Of a DNA stretch of 64,000 bases, positions 32,641 through 42,310 are shown piece by piece. Every line of letters starts with the position of its first letter. Within the stretch, counting starts at the first letter, position 1. The notes under the pieces were generated by a model, which was given only the letters and a program-made list of their open reading frames with translations, was not told the origin of the DNA and did not search any database. The translations under genes and the position numbers were made by a program. Source of the DNA: JASJAR01 sp039198225 (GTDB taxonomy: Bacteria > Pseudomonadota > Alphaproteobacteria > Rhodobacterales > Rhodobacteraceae); contig JBCCTQ010000001.1 in assembly GCA_039198225.1 (NCBI GenBank), positions 156,943 through 220,942 of the forward strand. Reading direction: 5' to 3'.

Positions 32641-33509
32641 GCCAACCGCTCCGCCTGCGCCAGGGGGCCGAGGCCCTCGCCGAGCCTTTCCCGCCGCTCC
32701 TGGCGGCGGCAGAGCATCTGGCGGCGAGCGTCCTTCTGGGCGAACACGGGCGACGGCGGGCCGGGATGGGCGACGAATTTTGGCAGTACCGTGCTTCTAT
32801 GCCGGGCGATGAGCGTCGCATGGTCGATTGGCGCCGTTCGGCCCGCTCCGATGCCCAATTTGTACGCGAAAAGGAGTGGCAAGCGGCGCAATCGGTCATG
32901 ATCTGGGTCGATCCTGCGAAATCCATGGGATTTTCCTCCTCCGATAAGCTCAGCCCTAAAGGCGAGGTGGCGCGGACGCTGGCGCTGGCGGCGGCGGTCT
33001 TGCTGATCCGGGCTGGGGAACGCGTGGGGCTGACAAGTCTCGTCGCTCCGCCCCGGTCGGGTCAGCTTCAGCTCTTACGGTTGGCGACGGCCCTCTCCGA
33101 AGACAGCGATGACGAATATGGCCGCCCGGAGCTGCGCGGCATTCTTCACCATGCGCGGGCGATCTTTGTCTCGGACTTCCTCGGTGATCTTGCCCCCGTG
33201 GAGACGGCGCTCACCAAAGCTGCTGATCGGGACGTTAAAGGCGCGATCCTCCATGTGCTCGATCCGGCCGAAGAGGCCTTTCCCTTCGATGGACGAACTA
33301 TTTTTGAATCCATGGGCGGCTCGATCAGCCATGAAACCCTGAAGGCCGGCGATCTCCGCGACCGTTATCTCAACCGGTTGGCCAAGAGGAAAGGCCGGCT
33401 GAAGGATCTCGCCCAGGCCACCGGCTGGCAATACCATCTCCACCACACCGATCAGCCCGGTACGGGTGCGCTTCTCTGGCTCCACGGCGCCTTGGGGCGG
33501 GTCCATTGA
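32637..33509 (+). CDS. DUF58 domain protein
   Basis: A 290-residue cytosolic protein of the DUF58 family. GDEFWQYRASMPGDERRMVDWRRSAR is the conserved core, and a VWA-like fold follows (SVMIWVDPAKSMGFSS, a MIDAS-type DxxxS segment). DUF58 proteins nearly always follow MoxR and are thought to be adaptor proteins for it. It starts inside the moxR stop (ATGA), and the next gene begins at a TTG inside its own stop. Confidence 0.9.
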   Translation: MSQPLRLRQGAEALAEPFPPLLAAAEHLAASVLLGEHGRRRAGMGDEFWQYRASMPGDERRMVDWRRSARSDAQFVREKEWQAAQSVMIWVDPAKSMGFSSSDKLSPKGEVARTLALAAAVLLIRAGERVGLTSLVAPPRSGQLQLLRLATALSEDSDDEYGRPELRGILHHARAIFVSDFLGDLAPVETALTKAADRDVKGAILHVLDPAEEAFPFDGRTIFESMGGSISHETLKAGDLRDRYLNRLAKRKGRLKDLAQATGWQYHLHHTDQPGTGALLWLHGALGRVH

Positions 33510-36271
33510 GCGTGGCTCTCGGCTTTACCGCACCCTGGCTCCTTCTGGGCCTTCTCGCGCTACCGATCCTCTGGCTTTTGCTCCGCGCGGTCCCGCCCGC
33601 GCCGATCCGGCGGCGGTTTCCGGGTGTGGCCCTCCTTTTGGGCCTCGAAGACGACGAACAGCAGACCGACAAGACCCCCTGGTGGCTCCTTCTTTTGCGC
33701 ATGGTTGCCGTGGGGCTGGTTATTTTGGGGTTTGCAGGCCCAGTGCTGAACCCGGAGAGCGCGCGGACCGGGCAGGGCCCGCTCCTGATCGCGCTCGACG
33801 GAACCTGGGCGGATGCGGGCGATTGGCAGCGGCGCTCGGAACGGATCGAAGACCTTTTGAGCGAGGCGAGCCGGGACGGGCGGACGGTGGCCATGGCCGT
33901 CTTGACCGACCTTCCGGCCGACGGCTTGGCGTTCCAATCGGCCGAAGCCTGGGCGGCCCGGCTCCCGGGGATCGAGCCCAATGCCTGGGACGTGGACGGT
34001 GCAGCGGCGCAAGCCTGGGCCGAAGGACTAGAAGGGAATTTTGAGACGTTTTGGATGTCGGATGGGCGAGCGGCGGAGTGGCGGGCGCCGGTCCTTGACG
34101 CTTTCGAAGCCCGGGGCGGGGTGACCGTATTTGAAAGCCCGCGGCCGGTACTTGCGTTGCGGCCAGCACACTTTGTCGACGGCAATCTCGAATTCACTGC
34201 CATCCGAAGCCGGGCCGACGGGCCGCTCAATATGACCCTCGGGGCCTATGGCCTCGATCCCTCAGGCACGCCGCGCCGGCTCGCAGTGGGAGAATTGGCC
34301 TTTATGCCCTCGGCCGGAGAAGCCGAACTCACCTTGGCCTTGCCGCCGGAATTGCGAAACCGGCTGACCCGCTTCGCGATCGAAGGGGTGCGCTCGGCCG
34401 GGGCGACAAGCCTTGCCGATGACGCCTTGCGCCGTCGGGAGGTGGCCTTGATCGCGGCCAATGACGACCGGGAGGGGCTCCAGCTCCTGGCGCCGACCCA
34501 TTATCTCGAACAAGCCCTCATACCCTCGGCCGATCTTATCGACGGCGATCTTTCGGACGTGATCCTCGCCAATCCAGATGTGATCGTTCTGGCCGATGTG
34601 GCGACCCTTGCCGGAGCGGAGGCTGACGATCTTGAAGCCTGGCTCGAAGGCGGCGGACTTTTGGTGCGTTTTGCAGGCCCCCGGCTCGCGGCGAGCGATG
34701 TCAGTCGCGATGCGGAAGATCCTTTGATGCCAGTCCGCCTCCGCGCCGGAGGTCGGACGGTGGGCGGTGCCATGTCGTGGGGCGAGCCCAAAAGGCTCCG
34801 CGCATTTGGCCCCGACAGCCCGTTTTTTGGCCTTGAAGTGCCCGAAGAGATCGAGGTGACCGCCCAGGTCATGGCACAACCCGACCCCAATCTCCCCGAT
34901 CGGGTGATCGCGAGCCTTGCCGATGGGACCCCCTTGGTAACAAGAAAGCGCGTGGGCCAAGGTCAGGTGGTTTTGTACCATGTGACCGCCAATGCGGAGT
35001 GGTCGACCTTGCCGCTCTCTGGTCTTTTCGTTGAGATGCTCGAACGGCTAGCCATTTCGACCCGGCCCGCAATGCCCACCGCAGAAGACCTCGCCGGCAC
35101 CACTTGGGAGCCCGATCAGATCCTCACCGCTTTTGGCGATACAGTGGATGCGGGCGTCCTGCCGGGCGTGCCGGGCGAGGTTTTGGCGGAGCGGGTGCTT
35201 GGGCCTGGTCTGCCGCCGGGACTTTATGCCGGAGAAGACCGGCGTTTGGCCTTGAACGTGATCGGGCCAGACACGGAATTGGCCCCCGCCGCGTGGCCCG
35301 CGCGGATCCCGGTTGAAGGCTTGGCCGTGCTCCGGGAAACGCCGCTCAAAGGAATTGTCCTGACCGCCGCCTTGGCACTTCTCTTCGCAGACATCATCGC
35401 CTCGCTCTGGCTTTCGGGGCGGCTTACCGGGGCGCGGGCAGCGACCATGGCCTTGGGTCTTGCGCTGGTCTTCGCCCAGAGCCCGGCCGAGGCCCAGGGA
35501 ACTCAGGGTGCTGAAGAAGAGCTCGCGCTTGAGGCAACCGCGGAAGTTGTCTTGGCACACGTGATTACTGGTAATTCTCGGGTCGACGATTTGGCCCGGG
35601 CGGGTCTTTTGGGTCTTTCGGACGCCCTCACGCGGCGGACGTCCGTGGAGCCAGCCGACCCGATCGCGGTCGATCTTGAGATGACCGAATTGGCATTCTT
35701 CCCGTTTCTCTACTGGCCCGTGACCCCGGACCAACCCCAGCCCTCATCGGACGCCTATGCCAAGCTTAACCGCTATCTCCGGACCGGAGGTATGATCCTT
35801 TTTGATACCCGCGACGCCGATATTTCCGCTTTTGGCGGGTCTTCGGACAATAATGCCAAGCTTCGCCAATTGGCCGGGCCCCTCGACATACCGCCCCTGG
35901 AGCCGATCCCGGACGACCATGTGCTGACCCGAACATTTTACCTTCTCCAGGATTTCCCGGGCCGCCATGCGAGCCGGGATGTCTGGGTCGAGGCGGCACC
36001 GGCCGATGCCGAACAGGCCGAAGGGATGCCGTTCCGGAACCTCAATGACAACGTCACGCCGGTGGTCATCGGCGGCAATGATTGGGCGGCGGCTTGGGCC
36101 ATATCCGCCGATGGCGGGCGCCTTTTGCCGGTGGGCCGGGGATTTGCCGGTGAACGGCAACGCGAGATCGCGTTCCGCTTTGGGATCAACCTCGTGATGC
36201 ATGTGCTGACCGGGAACTACAAATCCGATCAGGTCCATGTGCCTGCGCTCCTTGACCGATTGGGCCAATAG
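33506..36271 (+). CDS. BatA-like / DUF4159 membrane protein
   Basis: A 921-residue protein. The N-terminus carries two hydrophobic segments (about 9-29 and 54-74) of the aerotolerance-regulator/BatA type (FTAPWLLLGLLALPILWLLLR), followed by a large periplasmic-like region. Two more segments lie near 613-635 and 645-662. The C-terminal 230 residues (MTELAFFPFLYWPV, GGMILFDTRDADISAFGG) match DUF4159. The start is TTG at 33506, overlapping the DUF58 stop. It is likely the MoxR target complex subunit; no MIDAS motif is seen in the first domain. Confidence 0.82.
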   Translation: MSVALGFTAPWLLLGLLALPILWLLLRAVPPAPIRRRFPGVALLLGLEDDEQQTDKTPWWLLLLRMVAVGLVILGFAGPVLNPESARTGQGPLLIALDGTWADAGDWQRRSERIEDLLSEASRDGRTVAMAVLTDLPADGLAFQSAEAWAARLPGIEPNAWDVDGAAAQAWAEGLEGNFETFWMSDGRAAEWRAPVLDAFEARGGVTVFESPRPVLALRPAHFVDGNLEFTAIRSRADGPLNMTLGAYGLDPSGTPRRLAVGELAFMPSAGEAELTLALPPELRNRLTRFAIEGVRSAGATSLADDALRRREVALIAANDDREGLQLLAPTHYLEQALIPSADLIDGDLSDVILANPDVIVLADVATLAGAEADDLEAWLEGGGLLVRFAGPRLAASDVSRDAEDPLMPVRLRAGGRTVGGAMSWGEPKRLRAFGPDSPFFGLEVPEEIEVTAQVMAQPDPNLPDRVIASLADGTPLVTRKRVGQGQVVLYHVTANAEWSTLPLSGLFVEMLERLAISTRPAMPTAEDLAGTTWEPDQILTAFGDTVDAGVLPGVPGEVLAERVLGPGLPPGLYAGEDRRLALNVIGPDTELAPAAWPARIPVEGLAVLRETPLKGIVLTAALALLFADIIASLWLSGRLTGARAATMALGLALVFAQSPAEAQGTQGAEEELALEATAEVVLAHVITGNSRVDDLARAGLLGLSDALTRRTSVEPADPIAVDLEMTELAFFPFLYWPVTPDQPQPSSDAYAKLNRYLRTGGMILFDTRDADISAFGGSSDNNAKLRQLAGPLDIPPLEPIPDDHVLTRTFYLLQDFPGRHASRDVWVEAAPADAEQAEGMPFRNLNDNVTPVVIGGNDWAAAWAISADGGRLLPVGRGFAGERQREIAFRFGINLVMHVLTGNYKSDQVHVPALLDRLGQ

Positions 36272-36273
36272 GA

Positions 36274-38343
36274 ATGGGCGCGGCGCAGATTATCTTTGAC
36301 CCCCTATTGCCGATGGTGGCGGTGTACCTCGTGGGCGCCTTGGCCTTTGGGTTTATGGTATTTGCGCTATGGCGGCGTCTCTCGGGCTGGTGGCTGAGGG
36401 GCCTTGCCTTCGCCGCGCTTTTGGGGGCCATCCTCAACCCGTCGGTCCAAACCGAAGAGCGCGAGGCCCTAACCGATCTTGTGATCCTTGTGGTCGACGA
36501 GACGTCGAGCCAGGCCATATCGGATCGGCCTGACCAGGTTGCCGAAGCGCTTGCTGCGGTCGAAGCGCAGGTGGCGCGTCTCGGGAATACCGAGCTTCGG
36601 GTGAAAGCGCTCGAAGACGCAGACGGTGACCGGGGCTCGCTCCTGATGAATGCCTTGACCGAGGCCATGGCCGAAGTGCCTCGGGCGCGACTGGCAGGGG
36701 CGATCCTTCTGACCGACGGCCAGATCCACGACATAGAAGCGCTACCTGACCTTCCGGCTCCGCTCCATACGCTCCTTACGGGCCGCGACACCGACTGGGA
36801 TCGCCGCCTCGTCATCGAAAGCGCGCCTGCTTTCGCGATTATCGGAGAACCGGTTACGCTGACGCTAATGGTCGAAGACCAGGGGGCAGCGCCCCCCGCA
36901 AACACCGCTCCTTTGGAGATCAGCATCGACGGCGGCGCGCCTCTGAATTTCAACGTGCCCGTGGGTGAGCCTTTGGAATTGCCGATCACGCTGCCCCATG
37001 GGGGCGCCAATGTGATCCAATTCACCGTGCCGACCGCCGACGGAGAGTTAACCGACCGGAACAATGCGGCTGTCCTGCAGATCAACGGCGTACGCGACCG
37101 GCTGCGGGTGCTCTTGGTCTCGGGCGAGCCCCATGCCGGCGAACGCACTTGGCGGAACCTTTTGAAGTCCGACGCCTCGGTCGATCTTGTGCATTTCACG
37201 ATCCTCCGCCCGCCTGAAAAGCAAGACGGGGTTCCTGTCTCGGAGCTGTCGCTCATCGCCTTTCCGACGCGTGAGCTGTTCCTCGATAAGATCGATGAGT
37301 TCGACCTCATCATCTTTGACCGCTACAAGCGCCGCGGGATCCTTCCCGCAATCTACCTCGACAATGTGCGGGCCTATGTCGAAGAGGGCGGGGCGGTCTT
37401 GGTTGCGGCAGGGCCCGACTTTGCGTCCGCGGATTCCATTTACCGCTCGCCTTTGGCCGATGTCTTGCCTGCCGCTCCGACGGGAAGGGTGATCGACGGG
37501 GGGTTTGTGCCGGATGTGACAGATATCGGCGACCGGCATCCGGTGACCGAAGGGCTCGAGGCGCTGGGCCCCGGTGCTGGCCTCGATGAGGCCCCGCCCT
37601 GGGGGCGCTGGATGCGGATCATCGATCTTGAAGCCGACGGCGCCCAGGTGGTGATGGCTGGGCCCGAGGAGCGGCCACTTTTGGTACTCGACCGGGTAGG
37701 GGAAGGGCGTGTAGCGCTCCTTGGCTCCGATCACGCCTGGCTGTGGTCCCGGGGCTATGAGGGCGGCGGCCCGCAGCTCGAACTCCTCCGGCGCCTGGCC
37801 CATTGGATGATGGGGGAGCCGGAACTGGACGAGGAGGCGCTTCGGGTAAGTGCTGAGGGGCAACGCATGTCGATTGTGCGGCGCACACTCGGCGATGCCG
37901 TGGGCGAGGTAGAAGTCACCGGGCCCGACGGGTCGGTGACGATGGTTCCCCTCGAAGAGACCTCGCCGGGGCGGTTCACCGCCGAATGGGACGCGCCGGA
38001 AATTGGGCTTTATCGACTTGTCGAAGGAAGCGAAGAGGCTGTAATCGCCCTTGGCCCCGCGGCACCTCGGGAGTTTGAAGCAACAATTGCGTCGGGAGAG
38101 GTACTTGCCCTAGCGGTTGAAGCGACCCAAGGCGGTGTCGTGGCAATCGAAGAAGGTGTGCCGGATCTCCGTCGGGTCCGCGAAGGTCGGGCGGCGGCAG
38201 GGCGAGGTTGGATCGGGATCACGCCTCGGGACGCCTATTTGACCGCGGATGTGACGATTACACCGATCTTGCCAGCCTGGATATTTCTCTCCATTGCGGC
38301 AGCCTTGGCGGTGGGGGCCTGGCTCCGGGAAGGGCGGCGGTAG
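36274..38343 (+). CDS. Membrane-anchored VWA/glutamine amidotransferase-like protein
   Basis: A 689-residue protein. It has two N-terminal membrane segments (about 12-33 and 40-56), a VWA-like domain (LVILVVDETSSQAISD, with DETSS close to the MIDAS DxSxS pattern), a central class I amidotransferase-like fold (RLRVLLVSGEPHAGERTW, YVEEGGAVLVAAGPDF) and a C-terminal membrane segment near 665-683. No catalytic Cys is evident, so amidotransferase activity is unlikely. It starts two bases after the DUF4159 gene and completes the MoxR operon. Confidence 0.78.
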   Translation: MGAAQIIFDPLLPMVAVYLVGALAFGFMVFALWRRLSGWWLRGLAFAALLGAILNPSVQTEEREALTDLVILVVDETSSQAISDRPDQVAEALAAVEAQVARLGNTELRVKALEDADGDRGSLLMNALTEAMAEVPRARLAGAILLTDGQIHDIEALPDLPAPLHTLLTGRDTDWDRRLVIESAPAFAIIGEPVTLTLMVEDQGAAPPANTAPLEISIDGGAPLNFNVPVGEPLELPITLPHGGANVIQFTVPTADGELTDRNNAAVLQINGVRDRLRVLLVSGEPHAGERTWRNLLKSDASVDLVHFTILRPPEKQDGVPVSELSLIAFPTRELFLDKIDEFDLIIFDRYKRRGILPAIYLDNVRAYVEEGGAVLVAAGPDFASADSIYRSPLADVLPAAPTGRVIDGGFVPDVTDIGDRHPVTEGLEALGPGAGLDEAPPWGRWMRIIDLEADGAQVVMAGPEERPLLVLDRVGEGRVALLGSDHAWLWSRGYEGGGPQLELLRRLAHWMMGEPELDEEALRVSAEGQRMSIVRRTLGDAVGEVEVTGPDGSVTMVPLEETSPGRFTAEWDAPEIGLYRLVEGSEEAVIALGPAAPREFEATIASGEVLALAVEATQGGVVAIEEGVPDLRRVREGRAAAGRGWIGITPRDAYLTADVTITPILPAWIFLSIAAALAVGAWLREGRR

Positions 38344-38529
38344 ACGCGCGATCCGGGCCCGGAATTAAGTCGAAGGGGCCTGGCTATCGCGGTCCCGCCC
38401 CACCTGGGCGGCGATAAGCTGGATTTCCCTTATGAACCGCTGAAGCAACAACGCGGCGGGTGTAAATCGCGTCGCTCGACAGAAGGATGCCTTCCCGTCG
38501 GAACGGCGGCGCCTCGGCTTAGGGGTGCC

Positions 38530-38889
38530 TTAGCCGCCCCCCAATTCGAACGACGTGCGCGCCTCATCCCAGCCGTCCACATTTGTCCTTGCCCGAATGA
38601 AAACCTCCGCCATGCCATCGGGAATAGCGACGCCCGACAGCGACCGGGTGAAGGGTTGCTCATTGACATGGGGGTGGAGAAGCTCGCGGTACCCGAGCAC
38701 CGTCCCGTCCTCGGCCTCGACCTGCCACCCATCGGCATAATCGTCCCAGCCCGTATCGGCGTGCCGGATCGTGACGTCGAAGCGCCACTCACCCCCTGTT
38801 GACCGAGCGGTGACCTTTTCGACCGTGGCCGGATCAGCAATTGCGGGTCCGCCCAACACGAGACCCATAGCCAAAATCACAAATCGCAT
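38530..38889 (-). CDS. Small exported protein of unknown function
   Basis: A 119-residue protein. Residues 1-18 (MRFVILAMGLVLGGPAIA) are a signal peptide. The mature part (VEKVTARSTGGEWRFDVTIRHADTG) looks like an all-beta domain and resembles small secreted proteins of Rhodobacterales, but I cannot name a function. AAGGA lies seven bases before the ATG at 38889; a longer frame from 38931 would disrupt the signal peptide. It converges with the MoxR operon across 186 bases in which I see no clear terminator. Confidence 0.75.
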   Translation of the reverse strand: MRFVILAMGLVLGGPAIADPATVEKVTARSTGGEWRFDVTIRHADTGWDDYADGWQVEAEDGTVLGYRELLHPHVNEQPFTRSLSGVAIPDGMAEVFIRARTNVDGWDEARTSFELGGG

Positions 38890-38986
38890 CGCCGTTCCTT
38901 TCCCAAGACCTTTGACGCCATTCAGCCGCATCGAGCACGAGCGTCAATTCACAAGGGGTCGATTGGCGGGCCGATCGGCGCCCCGA

Positions 38987-39691
38987 CTAGGAGCCGCGGT
39001 GGTGCTTTCCGGTCAGGATCCGATGGGGGATCGACAGGAATTCTCGCTGCCAGATGACCCAGAGCACCAGACATGTTGCTCCGACCAGGGCCCAGACTCC
39101 CGCAAGCCACGCCAAAGCCCCAATCGCGAAATACATCGACCGAAGCCCCCGGTTAAAATTGAACGCGGCCCTCACACCCATCTCCGCGGCTTGGTCCGCA
39201 CGGATTTGGGCCGTCTCAGTGGTGGGGTCCGACGGAACCGCACCCATCAACACGGACGTGTACCCGAAGAGCCGATTTGACCAAACAAACCTTAGAAACG
39301 ACGAGGTCAGGATCAGCGCCACAAGAACCAGTTTGACCTGCCAGACAAAGATCGGTGCCGCGCGGCCCACCGCTTCGGCCGCTTCGGCAATCGGCGCGGG
39401 GCTTCCCATCAGTGCCACGACACCGCCGATGGCCAGAAGCGAGGTCGAGGCCAGAAAAGACGTGCCTTGGCGGAGCGATGCGGCGATCTGGGCATCGAAG
39501 ATGCGGACGTCTCGTTGGAGCATCTGGCGCATCCATTCCCGTCGATGCTCGGCCATTAGCATGCTGACAGAGCGGTTTTTGGGACTGTCCCGTTCAATCC
39601 AGATCCCGACGGCCACCCAGCTTGCTACGAAGAACGCCAATCCGGCGCCGTCGGCCACAGAAAAGAGCGCGATTTGGTCGGTGAGTGTCAT
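38987..39691 (-). CDS. DUF599 membrane protein
   Basis: A 234-residue protein with about four hydrophobic segments (near 10-30, 82-100, 115-135 and 188-220). WMRQMLQRDVRIFDAQIAASLRQGTSFLAS and GVRAAFNFNRGLRSMYFAIGALAW are typical DUF599 stretches. The function is unknown. The start at 39691 is chosen for its membrane-proximal N-terminus (MTLTDQIALFSVADGAGLAF); the frame continues to 39775 but that part looks non-coding. It is divergent from the first trypsin-like protease gene. Confidence 0.82.
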   Translation of the reverse strand: MTLTDQIALFSVADGAGLAFFVASWVAVGIWIERDSPKNRSVSMLMAEHRREWMRQMLQRDVRIFDAQIAASLRQGTSFLASTSLLAIGGVVALMGSPAPIAEAAEAVGRAAPIFVWQVKLVLVALILTSSFLRFVWSNRLFGYTSVLMGAVPSDPTTETAQIRADQAAEMGVRAAFNFNRGLRSMYFAIGALAWLAGVWALVGATCLVLWVIWQREFLSIPHRILTGKHHRGS

Positions 39692-39854
39692 GGGGCGCAC
39701 CCTCGCCTGGGGCGTCGGAATTGCCAAGGCCGGGCCGCTGCTGCCCGGGCGCAACAATCCCGTTTTTCCCGCCAAAGGTCGGTCGATTGCGGAGGCACCG
39801 GGTCACAATTCCGCCGCAACGCTTTGCTAGCAGGCCGGAAGCCTGGAGGAATAC

Positions 39855-40700
39855 ATGCGTTCTGTGCTGTTTGCCGCGCTTGCTGCCGTGAGCGGAGCTT
39901 TTTCGGTCTGTCCTTCGCTGGCGCTTGCAGAGGACCAATCCCCCCTTACGACATTGATTACCGGCAATGACAGCCGGGGCTGGGAAGGGGTCGGCAGGCT
40001 CGATATTGGAAGGTCCGGATTTTGCACCGGGGCCCTCATTGCGCCGGATCTCGTTCTGACCGCCGCCCATTGTCTTTTTGACAAGAAGAGCCGTCGCCAG
40101 GTCGATGCAAGCGAGGTTGAGTTTTTGGCCGGCTGGCGAAACGGGCGGGCCTCGGCCTACCGGACCGTTTCCCAGGCCTTTGTCCATCCGGACTACCGTT
40201 TTGTGCCTCGAGACAGCGAAAACGGGCCTTTGGTGGTCAACGACATTGCTCTTTTGGAACTCGAGCGACCGATCCGGAACACGTCCGTCAAGCCTTTCGC
40301 AACCGCCGATCGGCCGAGGAAGGGCGATGCTGTGGGGGTGGTCTCTTACGCCCATGACCGCATGGATCGGCCGTCCCTTGAGGAGCACTGCCGGGTGTTG
40401 GCGCGCCAGTCAGGGAGCCTTGTCCTATCATGCACCGTAGATTTTGGCTCATCGGGCGCGCCGATCTTTACCATGGAAGACGGTGAACCACGGATCGTTT
40501 CGGTGGTCTCCGCCAAAGCGGAAATGAGCGGCAAGAAAGTGTCGCTCGGGACGGCCCTTGAAAAGCCACTCGCGGCGCTGATGGCGCTTCGCGAGGAGGC
40601 CAAGGCAGGCAAACCGCCGACACTGCCAGAGGAACCGGCCCAGAGGGTCATTCTCGACAAACCGCGGGGCGGCAGCGCTGGAAAATTCCTCCGCCCATGA
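39855..40700 (+). CDS. Exported trypsin-like serine protease (first of three)
   Basis: A 281-residue S1-type protease with a signal peptide (about 1-25, ending SLALA). The triad is visible: His in LTAAHC, Asp in VNDIALLEL and Ser in FGSSGAP. Cysteines flank the active site (FCTGALIAPDLVLTAAHC). The mature protein would act in the periplasm or outside the cell. The C-terminal 40 residues are Pro/Lys-rich. It overlaps the second protease gene by 4 bases (ATGA), and both seem to arise from tandem duplication. Confidence 0.88.
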   Translation: MRSVLFAALAAVSGAFSVCPSLALAEDQSPLTTLITGNDSRGWEGVGRLDIGRSGFCTGALIAPDLVLTAAHCLFDKKSRRQVDASEVEFLAGWRNGRASAYRTVSQAFVHPDYRFVPRDSENGPLVVNDIALLELERPIRNTSVKPFATADRPRKGDAVGVVSYAHDRMDRPSLEEHCRVLARQSGSLVLSCTVDFGSSGAPIFTMEDGEPRIVSVVSAKAEMSGKKVSLGTALEKPLAALMALREEAKAGKPPTLPEEPAQRVILDKPRGGSAGKFLRP

Positions 40701-41497
40701 TCCGGCTTCTCCTCCTCCTGTCTCTTTTGGCCGCCCCTGCCTTTGCCCAGGACAATTCCGGACTGAAACGCCTTACGCTCCGGGACGATCTTTTGGGCTG
40801 GGAGGCGGTTGGTCGAGTGGAACTGGGTCGCGGGGGTTATTGCACGGGCGTTTTGATCGCCCAAGATCTCGTTCTGACTGCCGCCCATTGCGTTTTTGCA
40901 GGGCGCGAGCGGCGCGACGCGGAGGACATAACTTTCCGCGCTGGTCTCCGGGACGAGAAAGCGATCGCCGAACGCCAGATCGCCCGGATCGCCGCCCACC
41001 CGAAATACCAGCCGGGCGAAAGGTCGAGCGCGGCTAACATTCGCCACGACGTGGCGCTCCTTGAACTCGACACCCCTATTCCGTCCGGGACAGCGAGCCC
41101 CTTCCGCGTCGACGCACCGGCGCGACGGGGCGCGAAGGTGGGGGTAGTTTCTTATGCTCAAGGCCGCGACGCCGCTCTTTCGCGCCAGCGGACGTGTGGA
41201 GTTCTGGGCCAGCGTGACGGTTTGATGGCCTTCGATTGCGACGTCTATTACGGCTCCTCCGGCGCACCAGTTTTTGTGCGGGTAGGGTCAGTATGGCGTA
41301 TCGTGTCGATCATTTCCGCCGGGTCGCGAACCGAGGACCGGATCTTATCCTTCGGGATGGAATTGCCGTCGCTCGTGGCGGAGCTCAAATATGCGTTTCG
41401 GACGGGTCGCGGGGTTTGGTCGGGCGATGGTTCGGCCTCTGCAACGCAGCATCCCGGTGTGTCCAACCGGGCGGCCGGACATTTTGTGCGCCCTTGA
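40697..41497 (+). CDS. Exported trypsin-like serine protease (second of three)
   Basis: A 266-residue paralogue of the preceding gene with a signal peptide (about 1-18, ending APAFA). The triad is His in LTAAHC, Asp in RHDVALLEL and Ser in YGSSGAP. The opening of the mature part (LGWEAVGRVELGRGGYCTGVLIAQDLVLTAAHC) closely parallels the first protease. The C-terminus ends with VRP, like the LRP of its neighbour. Substrate specificity cannot be read from the sequence. Fifty bases separate it from the third copy. Confidence 0.88.
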   Translation: MIRLLLLLSLLAAPAFAQDNSGLKRLTLRDDLLGWEAVGRVELGRGGYCTGVLIAQDLVLTAAHCVFAGRERRDAEDITFRAGLRDEKAIAERQIARIAAHPKYQPGERSSAANIRHDVALLELDTPIPSGTASPFRVDAPARRGAKVGVVSYAQGRDAALSRQRTCGVLGQRDGLMAFDCDVYYGSSGAPVFVRVGSVWRIVSIISAGSRTEDRILSFGMELPSLVAELKYAFRTGRGVWSGDGSASATQHPGVSNRAAGHFVRP

Positions 41498-41546
41498 GCG
41501 GGGTCGGCGGATTTGACCCTCGTCAAACGCCCCCCAGGTTTGGTCG

Positions 41547-42290
41547 ATGAATAAAGCCGTTCTTCTCCCACTTGTCAGCACGCTGGCGACCCTGGCCGCT
41601 GGCGGCGCTGGGGCCGATCCAGCAGAGCTTGCCGCCGTTGGTCGGCTGGATCTTGGCGGGTCCGCGGCTTGCACGGGCACCCTCGTGGCGCCCGACCTTG
41701 TGCTGACAGCGGGCCATTGCCTGACGAAGAGCAGGGCCGATGGCGGCGACGCACCTCAGATCCGGTTTCTCCCCGGCCGATCCCCTGACCACCCGCCCCC
41801 GGAACTTGTGCCCGGCACTGAGATTGCGGTTCACCCGATATTTGGTTTCGGGATTGGGCCGGGTGAAGCGCGGATCGCCTTTGATCTCGGCCTGCTCCGC
41901 CTCGACCGCCCGGTTTCAGAAGAGGTGGCCCGCCCGATCCCACTGGGCGCGCTGCCCGAGCTCGAGAGCCCGCTTTTTATCGCCGGGTACCGGGGCGGGC
42001 GTGGATCGGTGGCCCGGCAACGGCGCTGCGACGTGATCGAAGCGAACCACGCCGTGGCGGCATTGGGTTGCGAAGTCGATCGGGGCGAATCCGGTTCGCC
42101 GATGCTCCAGGTCCGCGAGAGCCGCCTTGAGATCGTGGGTGTCGTATCGAACAAGGGCGTTATCGAAGAGCAGCCGGTGGCCTACGGCCCGGTGACGGCA
42201 ACGGGCTTTGACACAATCCTAAGTTACCTCACCATGCTCGAAAGCGGCGATGTGGAACTCCCAAGCCTGGGTCTTGACGCCGGAAACTAG
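41547..42290 (+). CDS. Exported trypsin-like serine protease (third of three)
   Basis: A 247-residue protease, the most diverged of the three. It has a signal peptide (about 1-23, ending GAGA). The triad is His in LTAGHC, Asp in AFDLGLLRL and Ser in DRGESGSPM. It keeps the CTGTLVAPDLVLTAGHC block, but the catalytic Ser lies in GESGSP rather than GSSGAP. The shared organisation suggests an older duplication. The ROSE-type Hsp20 leader begins 20 bases downstream. Confidence 0.86.
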   Translation: MNKAVLLPLVSTLATLAAGGAGADPAELAAVGRLDLGGSAACTGTLVAPDLVLTAGHCLTKSRADGGDAPQIRFLPGRSPDHPPPELVPGTEIAVHPIFGFGIGPGEARIAFDLGLLRLDRPVSEEVARPIPLGALPELESPLFIAGYRGGRGSVARQRRCDVIEANHAVAALGCEVDRGESGSPMLQVRESRLEIVGVVSNKGVIEEQPVAYGPVTATGFDTILSYLTMLESGDVELPSLGLDAGN

Positions 42291-42310
42291 GCTTCCCACA
42301 TCAGTTCGGT

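Noticed and set aside
36186..37313. Long minus-strand open frame opposite the VWA/amidotransferase-like gene
   Set aside because: Low-complexity, Ser/Arg/Thr-rich translation without motifs; a codon-bias shadow of the gene at 36274-38343.
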